This document shows, in pieces, positions 1 to 5,001 of a stretch of 5,001 nt of DNA. Made by a program: the position numbers and the translations under genes. Every line of letters starts with the position of its first letter. Within the stretch, counting starts at the first letter, position 1. Under the pieces are notes generated by a model. The model ran no database searches. It was not told the origin of the DNA and was given only the letters and a program-made list of their open reading frames with translations. Location: contig JAJNPX010000168.1 of the NCBI GenBank assembly GCA_021155145.1, positions 1-5,001 of the forward strand, written 5' to 3'. The DNA comes from Acidisarcina sp. Lineage in GTDB: Bacteria; Acidobacteriota; Blastocatellia; Pyrinomonadales; Pyrinomonadaceae.

Positions 1-462
1 GATTCGACCGAGACATTCCTGTCGGAGCTTGCCCTTCTTTCCACAGAACGATTCCAGGAGCCGTCGCCGCTCGTCGGTGAAGAGGTCGTTTCGGGCGGCG
101 ACGACGACGAGCTTTTGACGCTGACCAGCGTGCACCAGGCGAAGGGCCTCGAATGGAAGGCGGTCTTCATTATATGGGCCGCCGAGGGAAAATTCCCTTC
201 GCCTCGCTCACTTCGCGAGATCGACAGCGAAGAAGAGGAACGGCGGCTTTGGTATGTGGCGATGACGCGTGCAAAGGATGAGCTTTACATCACCTACCCT
301 CTGCTGACGACCGACTTCAACCGCCGGGCGGTTCTTCAGAAGCCGTCCAGATTCATCACCGAATGTCCGCCTGCGTTATTCGAGATATGGAACCTCGAGG
401 ATGAATTCGCAGGCGAAAACTCCGGCTTTATCGACGCCGGCTCGAGCGATCTCTTGAACTGA
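1..462 (+). CDS. UvrD/PcrA-type superfamily 1 DNA helicase, C-terminal fragment
   Basis: This is the last 153 codons of an ATP-dependent 3'-5' DNA helicase; the frame is open from base 1, so the start and most of the protein lie off the left edge. Helicase motif V is visible at in-window residues 39-57 (LTLTSVHQAKGLEWKAVFI; family pattern T-x-H-x-AKGLE). Motif VI is at residues 78-98 (EEERRLWYVAMTRAKDELYI), including the arginine of AMTRAK (residue 90) that contacts the ATP gamma-phosphate in this family. The segment between them (FPSPRSL, residues 65-71) also fits UvrD/Rep/PcrA. After motif VI comes the usual S-R-F-I-x-E segment (residues 117-121) and an acidic tail. Such enzymes act in the cytoplasm in repair, replication restart or removal of bound proteins. 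The ATPase motifs I-IV are not in the window, so UvrD, PcrA and Rep cannot be separated. The stop at 460-462 lies 7 bases from the stop of the convergent gene. Confidence 0.93.
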   Translation, partial: DSTETFLSELALLSTERFQEPSPLVGEEVVSGGDDDELLTLTSVHQAKGLEWKAVFIIWAAEGKFPSPRSLREIDSEEEERRLWYVAMTRAKDELYITYPLLTTDFNRRAVLQKPSRFITECPPALFEIWNLEDEFAGENSGFIDAGSSDLLN

Positions 463-469
463 TCGAACG

Positions 470-1399
470 TCACTTTTTCGAGCCGCGGATCTCGGCAAAT
501 GCCGTCTCGATCCCTTCGGCAAGGCCGGGATTCATCGAGCGGGCGCGTGCCGCATCGCGTTCGGCGTCGGCCTCCTTGCCCAGATACATATATGCGTATG
601 CCCGGAAAGCGAAGATCTGAGCCAGGCGCGGGTCGCGGTCCAGGGCCGCCGTGTAATGCTCGATCGCTGCCTTGTAGTCCTTTCGTCCGAACGCAAGCGA
701 GCCAAGGCCCGCGTGCGGCCCGGCGAAGTGCTTGTCGAGCTTGGTCGCCTTTCTGTAATCGGCCTCTGCCCGCGCGCCGTCGCCCGAAACGCGATAGAAA
801 TCGCCTCGGCGAAAAATGGGCTCGGCGGCGTTGGGCTCCAGCTCACACGCCTTATTTATGTCTGCAAAGGCCAGGGCCACTTCGCCGGCCGTGATCCTCG
901 CCATACCGCGTGCTACGTAACCGGCCATGCTGCCGGGTTCGAGCTTGATGTACATTTCGCTGTCGGCGATCGCCCTGGCCGTATCTTTCTTGCCGAGATA
1001 GGCGGAAGACCGCCGAAGGTACGAATCGGCAAGCGCGGGATAGATCCGGATGGCATCGGTATAATCGCTGATAGCGTAATCCAATTGGCCGACCGCGAAG
1101 TAGACGTTCCCGCGGTTGACATAGGCCACGGCGGCCGCGGAGTCGATCACCTTGACGCTTTCGCGAAGGGCCTTTTCTTCGCTCGATTCTGCGAGGCTGT
1201 TCGGCCGAAACCCGCGGTCGGTCTTTGGCGTCGATCCGGCCTCGATGGCCCGGGTCAGCACCTCGATGGCAGAATCGTATTCACCGGCGAGGTAATGTTT
1301 CAAACCCGCCTCGTTCAGCTCAAGGGCACTCTTTCCGAATTGAGCAAATGTCGGAACTGCAAGAAGGAAAATAGCGAACAAGAGAATGATGTTGGACAT
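470..1399 (-). CDS. Secreted tetratricopeptide-repeat (TPR) protein
   Basis: A 309-residue protein with a signal peptide (residues 1-19; hydrophobic core ILLFAIFLLAV, likely cleavage after TFA) followed by about seven TPR units: roughly 26-55, 90-122, 123-157, 158-191, 192-225, 226-259 and 260-293. The units show typical TPR positions (AYVNRGNVYFAVGQLDYAISDYTDAI; GLGSLAFGRKDYKAAIEHYTAAL). A linker of about 35 residues, rich in charged and Ser residues, separates repeat 1 from repeat 2. TPR arrays are protein-binding scaffolds; nothing shows a catalytic domain, so the partner is unknown. The protein is probably periplasmic. The frame extends 28 codons further upstream to a TTG at 1483, but the ATG at 1397-1399 is preferred because a strong Shine-Dalgarno sequence (AAAAGGAG, 7-base spacing) sits before it and the signal peptide begins there. 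It is convergent with the helicase gene and has its own intergenic region, so it is probably monocistronic. Confidence 0.9.
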   Translation of the reverse strand: MSNIILLFAIFLLAVPTFAQFGKSALELNEAGLKHYLAGEYDSAIEVLTRAIEAGSTPKTDRGFRPNSLAESSEEKALRESVKVIDSAAAVAYVNRGNVYFAVGQLDYAISDYTDAIRIYPALADSYLRRSSAYLGKKDTARAIADSEMYIKLEPGSMAGYVARGMARITAGEVALAFADINKACELEPNAAEPIFRRGDFYRVSGDGARAEADYRKATKLDKHFAGPHAGLGSLAFGRKDYKAAIEHYTAALDRDPRLAQIFAFRAYAYMYLGKEADAERDAARARSMNPGLAEGIETAFAEIRGSKK

Positions 1400-1406
1400 A
1401 AGGGCA

Positions 1407-1414
1407 CTCCTTTT
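1407..1414 (-). promoter_or_regulatory. Shine-Dalgarno sequence of the TPR gene
   Basis: AAAAGGAG on the minus strand, 7 bases before the ATG at 1399. It decides the start codon in favour of 1399 over the in-frame TTG at 1483. Confidence 0.8.
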
Positions 1415-1440
1415 ATCGATAGAAATTTGGTTGGAGTCCT

Positions 1441-1474
1441 GGCCGGTCCAGCGGCTTTGCCCGCAGCATCGGCC
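1441..1474 (-). other. Possible stem-loop in the 5' leader of the TPR gene
   Basis: On the minus strand GGCCG (1474-1470) can pair with CGGCC (1445-1441), enclosing a second stem GCGG (1464-1461) with CCGC (1454-1451) and a six-base loop. The result is a nested hairpin about 40 bases before the start codon. The arms are short and GC-rich, so chance is a serious alternative. I recognise no known riboswitch family in it. Confidence 0.2.
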
Positions 1475-1490
1475 GTTAAGCAAGCGATCC

Positions 1491-1590
1491 TTGTTAACTA
1501 TTTATCTAACACCATCCGAGACTGTTTTGTTTCAGAAAAAATCTCTATAAGTATATTATTTACAACTATTTAGCGGGATTTTTGAATTCC
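1491..1590 (-). promoter_or_regulatory. AT-rich presumed promoter zone of the TPR gene
   Basis: By direct count only 28 of these 100 bases are G or C, in sharp contrast to the GC-rich coding sequence on both sides. On the minus strand it holds a good -10-like hexamer, TATACT (1555-1550), but no matching -35 hexamer 16-18 bases upstream, and several other weak AT-rich candidates (TATAGA, TTAGAT). The ECF-type motif seen in front of the sigma operon is absent. Transcription of the TPR gene must start somewhere here or upstream, because the operon on its right ends at the terminator at 1625-1653. The exact promoter cannot be named. Confidence 0.35.
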
Positions 1591-1624
1591 GTTCGACATC
1601 TCAAACGCTTTGGCCGCCGGACGC

Positions 1625-1653
1625 AAAAATGGCGGGCCGTTCGATGGCCCGCC
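1625..1653 (-). terminator. Rho-independent terminator of the sigma-factor operon
   Basis: On the minus strand GGCGGGCC (1653-1646), a seven-base loop, and GGCCCGCC (1638-1631) form a perfect 8-bp GC-only stem. It is followed, after one A, by TTTTT (1629-1625). It lies 30 bases after the stop codon of the exported-protein gene. The opposite strand has no T-run after the stem, so it is directional and closes the leftward operon. Confidence 0.85.
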
Positions 1654-1683
1654 CGCAAGAGGAGAACAACAAAAATGACTAGT

Positions 1684-2715
1684 TCAGGGTTTGGTACCGC
1701 TCACGGTCACCACCTTCGCCGGAGCGGCGGGTCGCGGGCTCGCGGCCGAGCGTGCCGGGACCGGAGGAACCGAAAGACGGTAGATCGACGGAGGTTCTGC
1801 CAATACCTTGTAGCCCTGCGGTACGGCGAAAAGTGACGGGTCAGGCTCGGCACGAATGATGTTCGTGACGCGATATGTCTGCTCGCCAAAACGCGGATCG
1901 CTGTGCTTGGAGTATATGACCAACCCGAGCTCCTTTGAATACCATCGTTCGTAGACGATCTCGATCGGCCGTTCATTGCCTATCGAGCCCTCGGGAATGG
2001 TCGTTATCCGCCGCGTGCCCTCGGCGCTGATGCCCTCGATATCGCGGGTTCCGAGGTCCTCGGTACGTGTCTCGTATCTTCCGCCGCCCGTGGAATAAAC
2101 AAAGCTGTCGTCGCCCGCAACGGTCGTCGCCAACCGGCCGCCGAATCCGGCGACGGCCACACCGGCTCCGGCGCTGTATGCCTTGAGGGTTCCGTCAGCC
2201 AACTTTGCCTTTAGCTCGGCCCTTTTTTCTTCGCTCAGGTTCTTTGCCTCGGCGAGCTTCTTCTCTATCTCGATCTTTTGCTGCTCGGTCAATTCCGCCG
2301 TCGGCGACGCCGCGCGGCCGGCGATCGAGACGGTCTGGCCGGAATTTAGTGCGATCACCCGGGCCGTGCGCTCGTTAGCGTCAAGCGTTACGCGATGACC
2401 GACCACCGGGTCGGTGATCAAAACTCCCGGGCCGTATGCGAAATACGAACCGAGCACGCCGCCCATGCCGCCCGTCGATTCACGCCGGAACCGGCCCTCG
2501 CTATTGCGGTACAGCTTGCTGGTGGAGCTGCGAACGATGCGGTTTCCGTCGGCCAGCACCTGTACGCTTTCGCTTACGGCTTCGGCCGAGAATGGTGCGT
2601 TCTTGATGGTCTTATCATTGCCGGCAGCGATCTCGGCGATCACCTTGGCCTCCTGTTGCGCATAGGCATGAACTCCCATCAAAACAAAAAACAAAATCCC
2701 CGTAAGTGCTTTCAT
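1684..2715 (-). CDS. Exported protein of unknown function, third gene of the sigma-factor operon
   Basis: A 343-residue protein with a signal peptide (residues 1-20; hydrophobic GILFFVLMGV, likely cleavage near AYA-Q). The mature part begins with a beta-rich segment (about 45-135) that contains a Y-R-N-S-E-G-R-F-R-R-E motif at 69-79. Then comes a highly charged helical, possibly coiled-coil stretch (about 140-172, ELTEQQKIEIEKKLAEAK and onward) and a Gly/Ala-rich patch (181-210). A well-structured C-terminal region follows (about 222-304) with the motif ERWYSKELGLVIYSKHSDPR at 256-275 and a closing DPSLFAVPQGY. The tail (310-343) is Pro/Ala-rich. From memory, this kind of C-terminal region recurs in exported acidobacterial proteins of unknown function; I know no activity for it. 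The ATG at 2715 has a GAGGT Shine-Dalgarno 7 bases upstream. It starts 18 bases after the membrane-protein stop and is followed by a terminator, so it is the last gene of the operon. A role as the periplasmic sensing or output component is inference only. Confidence 0.85.
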   Translation of the reverse strand: MKALTGILFFVLMGVHAYAQQEAKVIAEIAAGNDKTIKNAPFSAEAVSESVQVLADGNRIVRSSTSKLYRNSEGRFRRESTGGMGGVLGSYFAYGPGVLITDPVVGHRVTLDANERTARVIALNSGQTVSIAGRAASPTAELTEQQKIEIEKKLAEAKNLSEEKRAELKAKLADGTLKAYSAGAGVAVAGFGGRLATTVAGDDSFVYSTGGGRYETRTEDLGTRDIEGISAEGTRRITTIPEGSIGNERPIEIVYERWYSKELGLVIYSKHSDPRFGEQTYRVTNIIRAEPDPSLFAVPQGYKVLAEPPSIYRLSVPPVPARSAASPRPAAPAKVVTVSGTKP

Positions 2716-2722
2716 AATTGAT

Positions 2723-2727
2723 ACCTC
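2723..2727 (-). promoter_or_regulatory. Shine-Dalgarno sequence of the exported-protein gene
   Basis: GAGGT (within TTTGAGGT) on the minus strand, 7 bases before the ATG at 2715. It lies inside the 18-base gap after the preceding gene and supports independent ribosome loading on an operon transcript. Confidence 0.65.
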
Positions 2728-2733
2728 AAAAAA

Positions 2734-3432
2734 TTACTCGACCAACCTGACGGCCCGTGTAACGCCGTCCGGCCCGACGAGAATATCTGCCTTTATCGTC
2801 GGCGAATCGTTCTCGATCGGCACATCAAAACCCATTGCGAAGAGCGTCGAACGCGGCACATCCATACGGATCACGCGGCCGCCCCTCGCCGATTCGCCAC
2901 CGTCGCCGGTATAGGTCAAGGCGACAAAATTCCTCTCAGCGCCGCGATCGTACGACGCGAAGCGTGCCGCGGGTGGCTGTGCCCTTTCCTCCCGAAAAAT
3001 TGCCTTTTGAAAGGTGGGTTTGTTTGGAGATGCAGGAAGTTCGTAATCGGCACGGCCCGCCGTAAACCCCTTTACGATCACCTGAGGAGTGATTTCGGAC
3101 CGTGCCGGTCCCGGTCGCGAAACCGGAATCTCGATATTATTAGAAACGTCGTTCGCAGAGCGTTGTTCCAAAAATATGCCCGAAACCATCATTACCACGG
3201 TCGCGGCGACCGCGGCACCGCCGACATACACCGCACGAGAACGCCTCGCCTTTGCGAACACCTCTGCGGCCGGAGCGATCGCCTCTTCACGCGAGATACG
3301 CCGGAGAACGCCGTCAAACAGGCCGTCAGCGGCGGCGATCGCGTCCAGTTCAGGCTCGGTCAGCCGCGAAGCCGCGATCAGCCGTTTGCCGATCAGGTCG
3401 AGGCTCTTTTTGTTCGTCTTTCGGGTTCTCAT
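2734..3432 (-). CDS. Single-pass membrane protein, probable anti-sigma factor without zinc motif
   Basis: A 232-residue protein directly after the ECF sigma gene (36-base gap). Residues 1-66 are charged and helical, suited to a cytoplasmic sigma-binding domain. Residues 68-88 are a transmembrane helix (VYVGGAAVAATVVMMVSGIFL) preceded by positive residues KARRSR, which predicts N-in, C-out. Residues 90-185 are a low-complexity Pro/Ser/Arg periplasmic linker. Residues 186-231 form a compact C-terminal segment (VIRMDVPRSTLFAMGF, then IKADILVGPDGVTRAVRLVE). The protein contains no cysteine, so the H-x3-C-x2-C zinc anti-sigma motif is absent. The anti-sigma role therefore rests on topology and gene order, not on a recognised domain. 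The ATG at 3432 is fixed by an in-frame TAA three codons upstream. It has only a weak Shine-Dalgarno, and an ECF-type promoter sits right before it (3445-3473). An alternative is an envelope protein simply controlled by the sigma factor. Confidence 0.8.
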   Translation of the reverse strand: MRTRKTNKKSLDLIGKRLIAASRLTEPELDAIAAADGLFDGVLRRISREEAIAPAAEVFAKARRSRAVYVGGAAVAATVVMMVSGIFLEQRSANDVSNNIEIPVSRPGPARSEITPQVIVKGFTAGRADYELPASPNKPTFQKAIFREERAQPPAARFASYDRGAERNFVALTYTGDGGESARGGRVIRMDVPRSTLFAMGFDVPIENDSPTIKADILVGPDGVTRAVRLVE

Positions 3433-3444
3433 CTTTCGTTAATG

Positions 3445-3473
3445 ATGACGATGTATCTCGCCCACGGGTTACA
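3445..3473 (-). promoter_or_regulatory. Second ECF-type promoter, internal to the operon, before the membrane-protein gene
   Basis: On the minus strand TGTAACC (3473-3467), exactly 16 bases, then CGTCAT (3450-3445). The -35 contains the TAA stop codon of the sigma gene. The seven-base -35, the spacer length and CGTC are identical to those in front of the sigma gene (4155-4183). Similarity runs further upstream (GATACGTGTAACC here, GATTCCTGTAACC there, both preceded by GAAAA). Transcription should start near 3438-3441, giving a leader of under about 10 bases before the ATG at 3432. That would explain the poor ribosome-binding site. Assignment to the neighbouring sigma factor is inference. Confidence 0.6.
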
Positions 3474-4119
3474 CGTATCTTTTCAGGACCTTGCGGAGGT
3501 TGTTCCTGGCCCGCCACGCACGGATCTTGACCTTTGAGGCGGACCAGCCGAGAAGCGATGCGATCTCAGCCACGGTCATCTCGTCAACATAGAACATATG
3601 CAGGAGCGCTCGGTCTTCCTCGCCAAGGTGCGAAAGCAGTTTGTTGGAGAGGTCGCGGGTTACCAAGGATCTTTCGCCGTCCTGCTCGCTCGAGACGGCA
3701 AGGTCCAGGACGGTCCCGGCCTCGTTCTCGGTCAGTTCGCACTGCAGGTCCTCGGGTTTCCGCTTCATCGACCTGATCATGTCCAGACAGGTATTTGAAG
3801 CGATCCGGCCGAGCCAGGAGTGAAGCGAGAGCTCGTGTTCGCCGCGAAAGCGGGGCATTTCGACAAATGCCTTGGCGAAGCTTATCTGGATCACCTCTTC
3901 GATCTGATCGGGCCGCTGGAAGTAGCGTGAGGCGGCTTTCGCGACCGTCTTTTTGTGCCGGTCGAAGATCTGTTCGAACGCGGCCTCATCACCCGCGATG
4001 ACGAGTTCGACAAGCTGAAGGCCGGTCCTGAGAGCGCGTACCGCCCCGCTGGTGACATTTTCGTCACCCGCATAGCTCAGCAGCCTGTCTTGCCGGAGGG
4101 CTTCTCTTATAGCGGTCAT
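3469..4119 (-). CDS. ECF-family RNA polymerase sigma factor (sigma-70 family)
   Basis: A 216-residue two-domain sigma factor that directs RNA polymerase to a specific promoter set. Region 2 spans about residues 37-121: LVELVIAGDEAAFEQIFDRH, the core-binding stretch IEEVIQISFAKAFVEMPRF, then SWLGRIASNTCLDMIRSMKRK, matching the ECF W-L-x-R-I-A-x-N pattern. An acidic linker (122-150) leads to region 4 at about 157-211, with L-x-E-E-D-R-A-L-L and the helix-turn-helix MTVAEIASLLGWSASKVKIR that reads the -35 element. An unusual extension of about 35 residues precedes region 2. The ATG at 4119 is the only plausible start in the N-terminal part. Its Shine-Dalgarno is poor (GCGAGG abuts the ATG). It is first in a three-gene leftward operon and is preceded by an ECF-type promoter (4155-4183), so it probably activates itself. 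Its last codons and stop overlap the second promoter. Confidence 0.95.
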   Translation of the reverse strand: MTAIREALRQDRLLSYAGDENVTSGAVRALRTGLQLVELVIAGDEAAFEQIFDRHKKTVAKAASRYFQRPDQIEEVIQISFAKAFVEMPRFRGEHELSLHSWLGRIASNTCLDMIRSMKRKPEDLQCELTENEAGTVLDLAVSSEQDGERSLVTRDLSNKLLSHLGEEDRALLHMFYVDEMTVAEIASLLGWSASKVKIRAWRARNNLRKVLKRYV

Positions 4120-4154
4120 CCTCGCTTCGAAATTCGGTTCGGCCGTCGAAAACC

Positions 4155-4183
4155 TAGACGCGAGACGGCACGCCGAGGTTACA
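4155..4183 (-). promoter_or_regulatory. ECF-type promoter of the sigma-factor operon
   Basis: On the minus strand TGTAACC (4183-4177), 16 bases, then CGTCTA (4160-4155). An AAC-containing -35 and a CGTC-type -10 with 16-17-base spacing are the hallmark of ECF promoters. The expected start near 4147-4149 gives a leader of about 30 bases to the ATG at 4119. Upstream is an A-rich stretch (GGAAAACAGATTCC), which also reads as a GGAA-N6-TTCC dyad. The same motif is repeated before the next gene in the operon, which argues for autoregulation. Confidence 0.65.
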
Positions 4184-4230
4184 GGAATCTGTTTTCCGAA
4201 GGTTTCTACGGGGCGAGGCCGGGAAATGTT

Positions 4231-5001
4231 CTAGTTAGCGGTCGATGGAGTGAGGATGAATTTACGGCGGCCCTGGACGATCAGGCCGGCGCGTTTTGAT
4301 GTAACGTCGATCGTTCTTTCGCTCGAATTGTCGATCAGGGCGACCTTTGGCGTATAGGTCACGACGTAGGATGAATCGATCATTCTTGCCAAAAGGGCCG
4401 TGCGGTCGACCATTTCATCGAGCGAGGTGGGTATGATGATCTCGCCGTTGGTGTTCTCGGCGACCTTGGAAAGCTGTTCTTCGGCGGCCTCGAGAGCGGC
4501 CTGCCTTGCGCGCATGGTCTTCAGATATTTGCGGTCGACGATGATCGTCGGCCCGACCTTTGGCATTTGTGCGGTATCGCGAACGCCCGGCGGAAGCCCC
4601 TGGACGACCTCGGGCGGCATCGCCGGACGGGGCGGCGTTTTTGATATTCCCTTGGTCCGCGGTTCGATGTCGGTCGCCTCCATCCGCGTGTACGAGATCA
4701 CATGAACGGTGATATCGGTGCCGAGAAGGCGTTGGAATGCGTCAAACCGCTCCGATGTGCGCCCGCCGCTGTCGGTCCCGTCGGTGATCAGCACGAGGTG
4801 CTTGTTATCGACCCCGCTTTTGAGCATAAAGTCGGTGGCGAGAGCGATGGCATCGACGAAAGCCGACCGCCTGCCAAATTTCGCCCGGTTGACGGAGGCG
4901 ATCGCGGAGCCCTTGTCGTCGGTCCATTCGCCGATGATCTCCGGCTTGTCAGAATATTGGAGCACCGCGACCTGATCGCCCGGCCGAAGGGCGTTGATAA
5001 G
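4231..5001 (-). CDS. VWA-domain protein of the VWFA-related acidobacterial type, 5' end missing
   Basis: The last 256 codons of a gene that runs off the right edge. The frame is open to 5001, beyond an internal GTG at 4965, and the extra residues (LRPGDQVAV) belong to the domain. Visible VWA elements (in-window numbering): the DQVAVLQYSDKPEIIGEWTDD strand region at 9-29, the RRSAFVDAI helix start at 44-52 (Ser46 where the family usually has the MIDAS Thr), and the central strand HLVLITDGTDSGG at 68-80 with the MIDAS-loop Asp74. After a Pro-rich insertion (about 116-145) come an Ala/Glu-rich helix and the family's ending: LSKVAENTNGEIIIP, then SSYVVTYTP. The N-terminal DxSxS half of the metal site and any signal peptide are outside the window. 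VWA domains bind protein ligands through a metal ion; the family is usually exported and of unknown function. No terminator is seen between its stop and the sigma operon promoter. Confidence 0.88.
   Translation of the reverse strand, partial: LINALRPGDQVAVLQYSDKPEIIGEWTDDKGSAIASVNRAKFGRRSAFVDAIALATDFMLKSGVDNKHLVLITDGTDSGGRTSERFDAFQRLLGTDITVHVISYTRMEATDIEPRTKGISKTPPRPAMPPEVVQGLPPGVRDTAQMPKVGPTIIVDRKYLKTMRARQAALEAAEEQLSKVAENTNGEIIIPTSLDEMVDRTALLARMIDSSYVVTYTPKVALIDNSSERTIDVTSKRAGLIVQGRRKFILTPSTAN

Noticed and set aside
438..485. Inverted repeat CGGCTCGA / TCGAGCCG around the two convergent stop codons, with a small inner CGATC/GATCG stem and a TTTTT at 474-478, as a shared terminator.
   Set aside because: The outer loop is 32 bases, the inner stem is only 5 bp, and the T-run is 8 bases from that stem. 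TCGA is itself palindromic, which raises the chance rate. It is not convincing as an intrinsic terminator on either strand.
1400..1483. N-terminal extension of the TPR protein by 28 codons to a TTG.
   Set aside because: The extension has no ribosome-binding site, would bury the signal peptide inside the protein, and overlaps the strong Shine-Dalgarno of the ATG at 1399.
656..1573. A 305-codon plus-strand open frame across the TPR gene.
   Set aside because: It lies wholly antisense to a gene with a signal peptide, clear TPR repeats and a strong ribosome-binding site. Its translation shows no domain, and its last part runs into the AT-rich intergenic zone. Long antisense frames are common in GC-rich coding DNA.
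3007..3537. Plus-strand open frames opposite the membrane-protein and sigma genes.
   Set aside because: The products are Arg/Ser/Pro-rich without domains and lie antisense to well-supported genes.
3657..3663. GGTAACC on the minus strand inside the sigma gene as a third promoter copy.
   Set aside because: There is no CGTC about 16 bases downstream, and the first base of the -35 differs.
4231..4965. Complete VWA gene starting at the GTG at 4965.
   Set aside because: The frame stays open to the window edge, and the residues before the GTG (LRPGDQVA) belong to the VWA fold, so the gene is truncated by the window and 4965 is internal.

Overview
The window comes from a GC-rich bacterial chromosome, most likely an acidobacterium (Acidobacteriota, perhaps Blastocatellia/Pyrinomonadaceae-like). 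The best clue is the von Willebrand A protein at the right edge, whose layout matches the 'VWFA-related acidobacterial' family. The sigma-factor operon carries secreted and membrane proteins of a style that, from memory, is frequent in that phylum. The phylum call is inference from protein style, not from a marker gene. No mobile element, CRISPR array, tRNA or rRNA is visible.

Layout. At 1-462 (+) is the 3' end of a UvrD/PcrA-type superfamily 1 helicase. It converges, with only 7 bases between stop codons, on a secreted seven-repeat TPR protein (470-1399, -). An intergenic region (1400-1683) follows, holding an AT-rich presumed promoter zone for the TPR gene and a clear rho-independent terminator (1625-1653) for the operon to its right. 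That operon reads leftward: ECF sigma factor (3469-4119), single-pass membrane protein and probable anti-sigma factor (2734-3432), exported protein with a C-terminal domain of unknown function (1684-2715). A 111-base gap separates it from the truncated VWA-domain gene (4231-5001, -).

The most interesting signal is regulatory. The same ECF-type promoter sequence, TGTAACC, exactly 16 bases, then CGTC, occurs twice on the minus strand: in front of the sigma gene (4155-4183) and again exactly at the sigma stop codon, just in front of the probable anti-sigma gene (3445-3473). Similarity continues upstream of the -35 (GAT-C-TGTAACC preceded by GAAAA). The simplest reading is an autoregulated sigma factor that also drives a second, nearly leaderless transcript for its own membrane partner and the exported protein, ending at the terminator at 1625-1653. 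The membrane partner has no cysteine, so it is not a classical zinc anti-sigma factor. The three genes would form a small self-contained envelope-sensing module: exported protein, membrane-spanning regulator, sigma factor.
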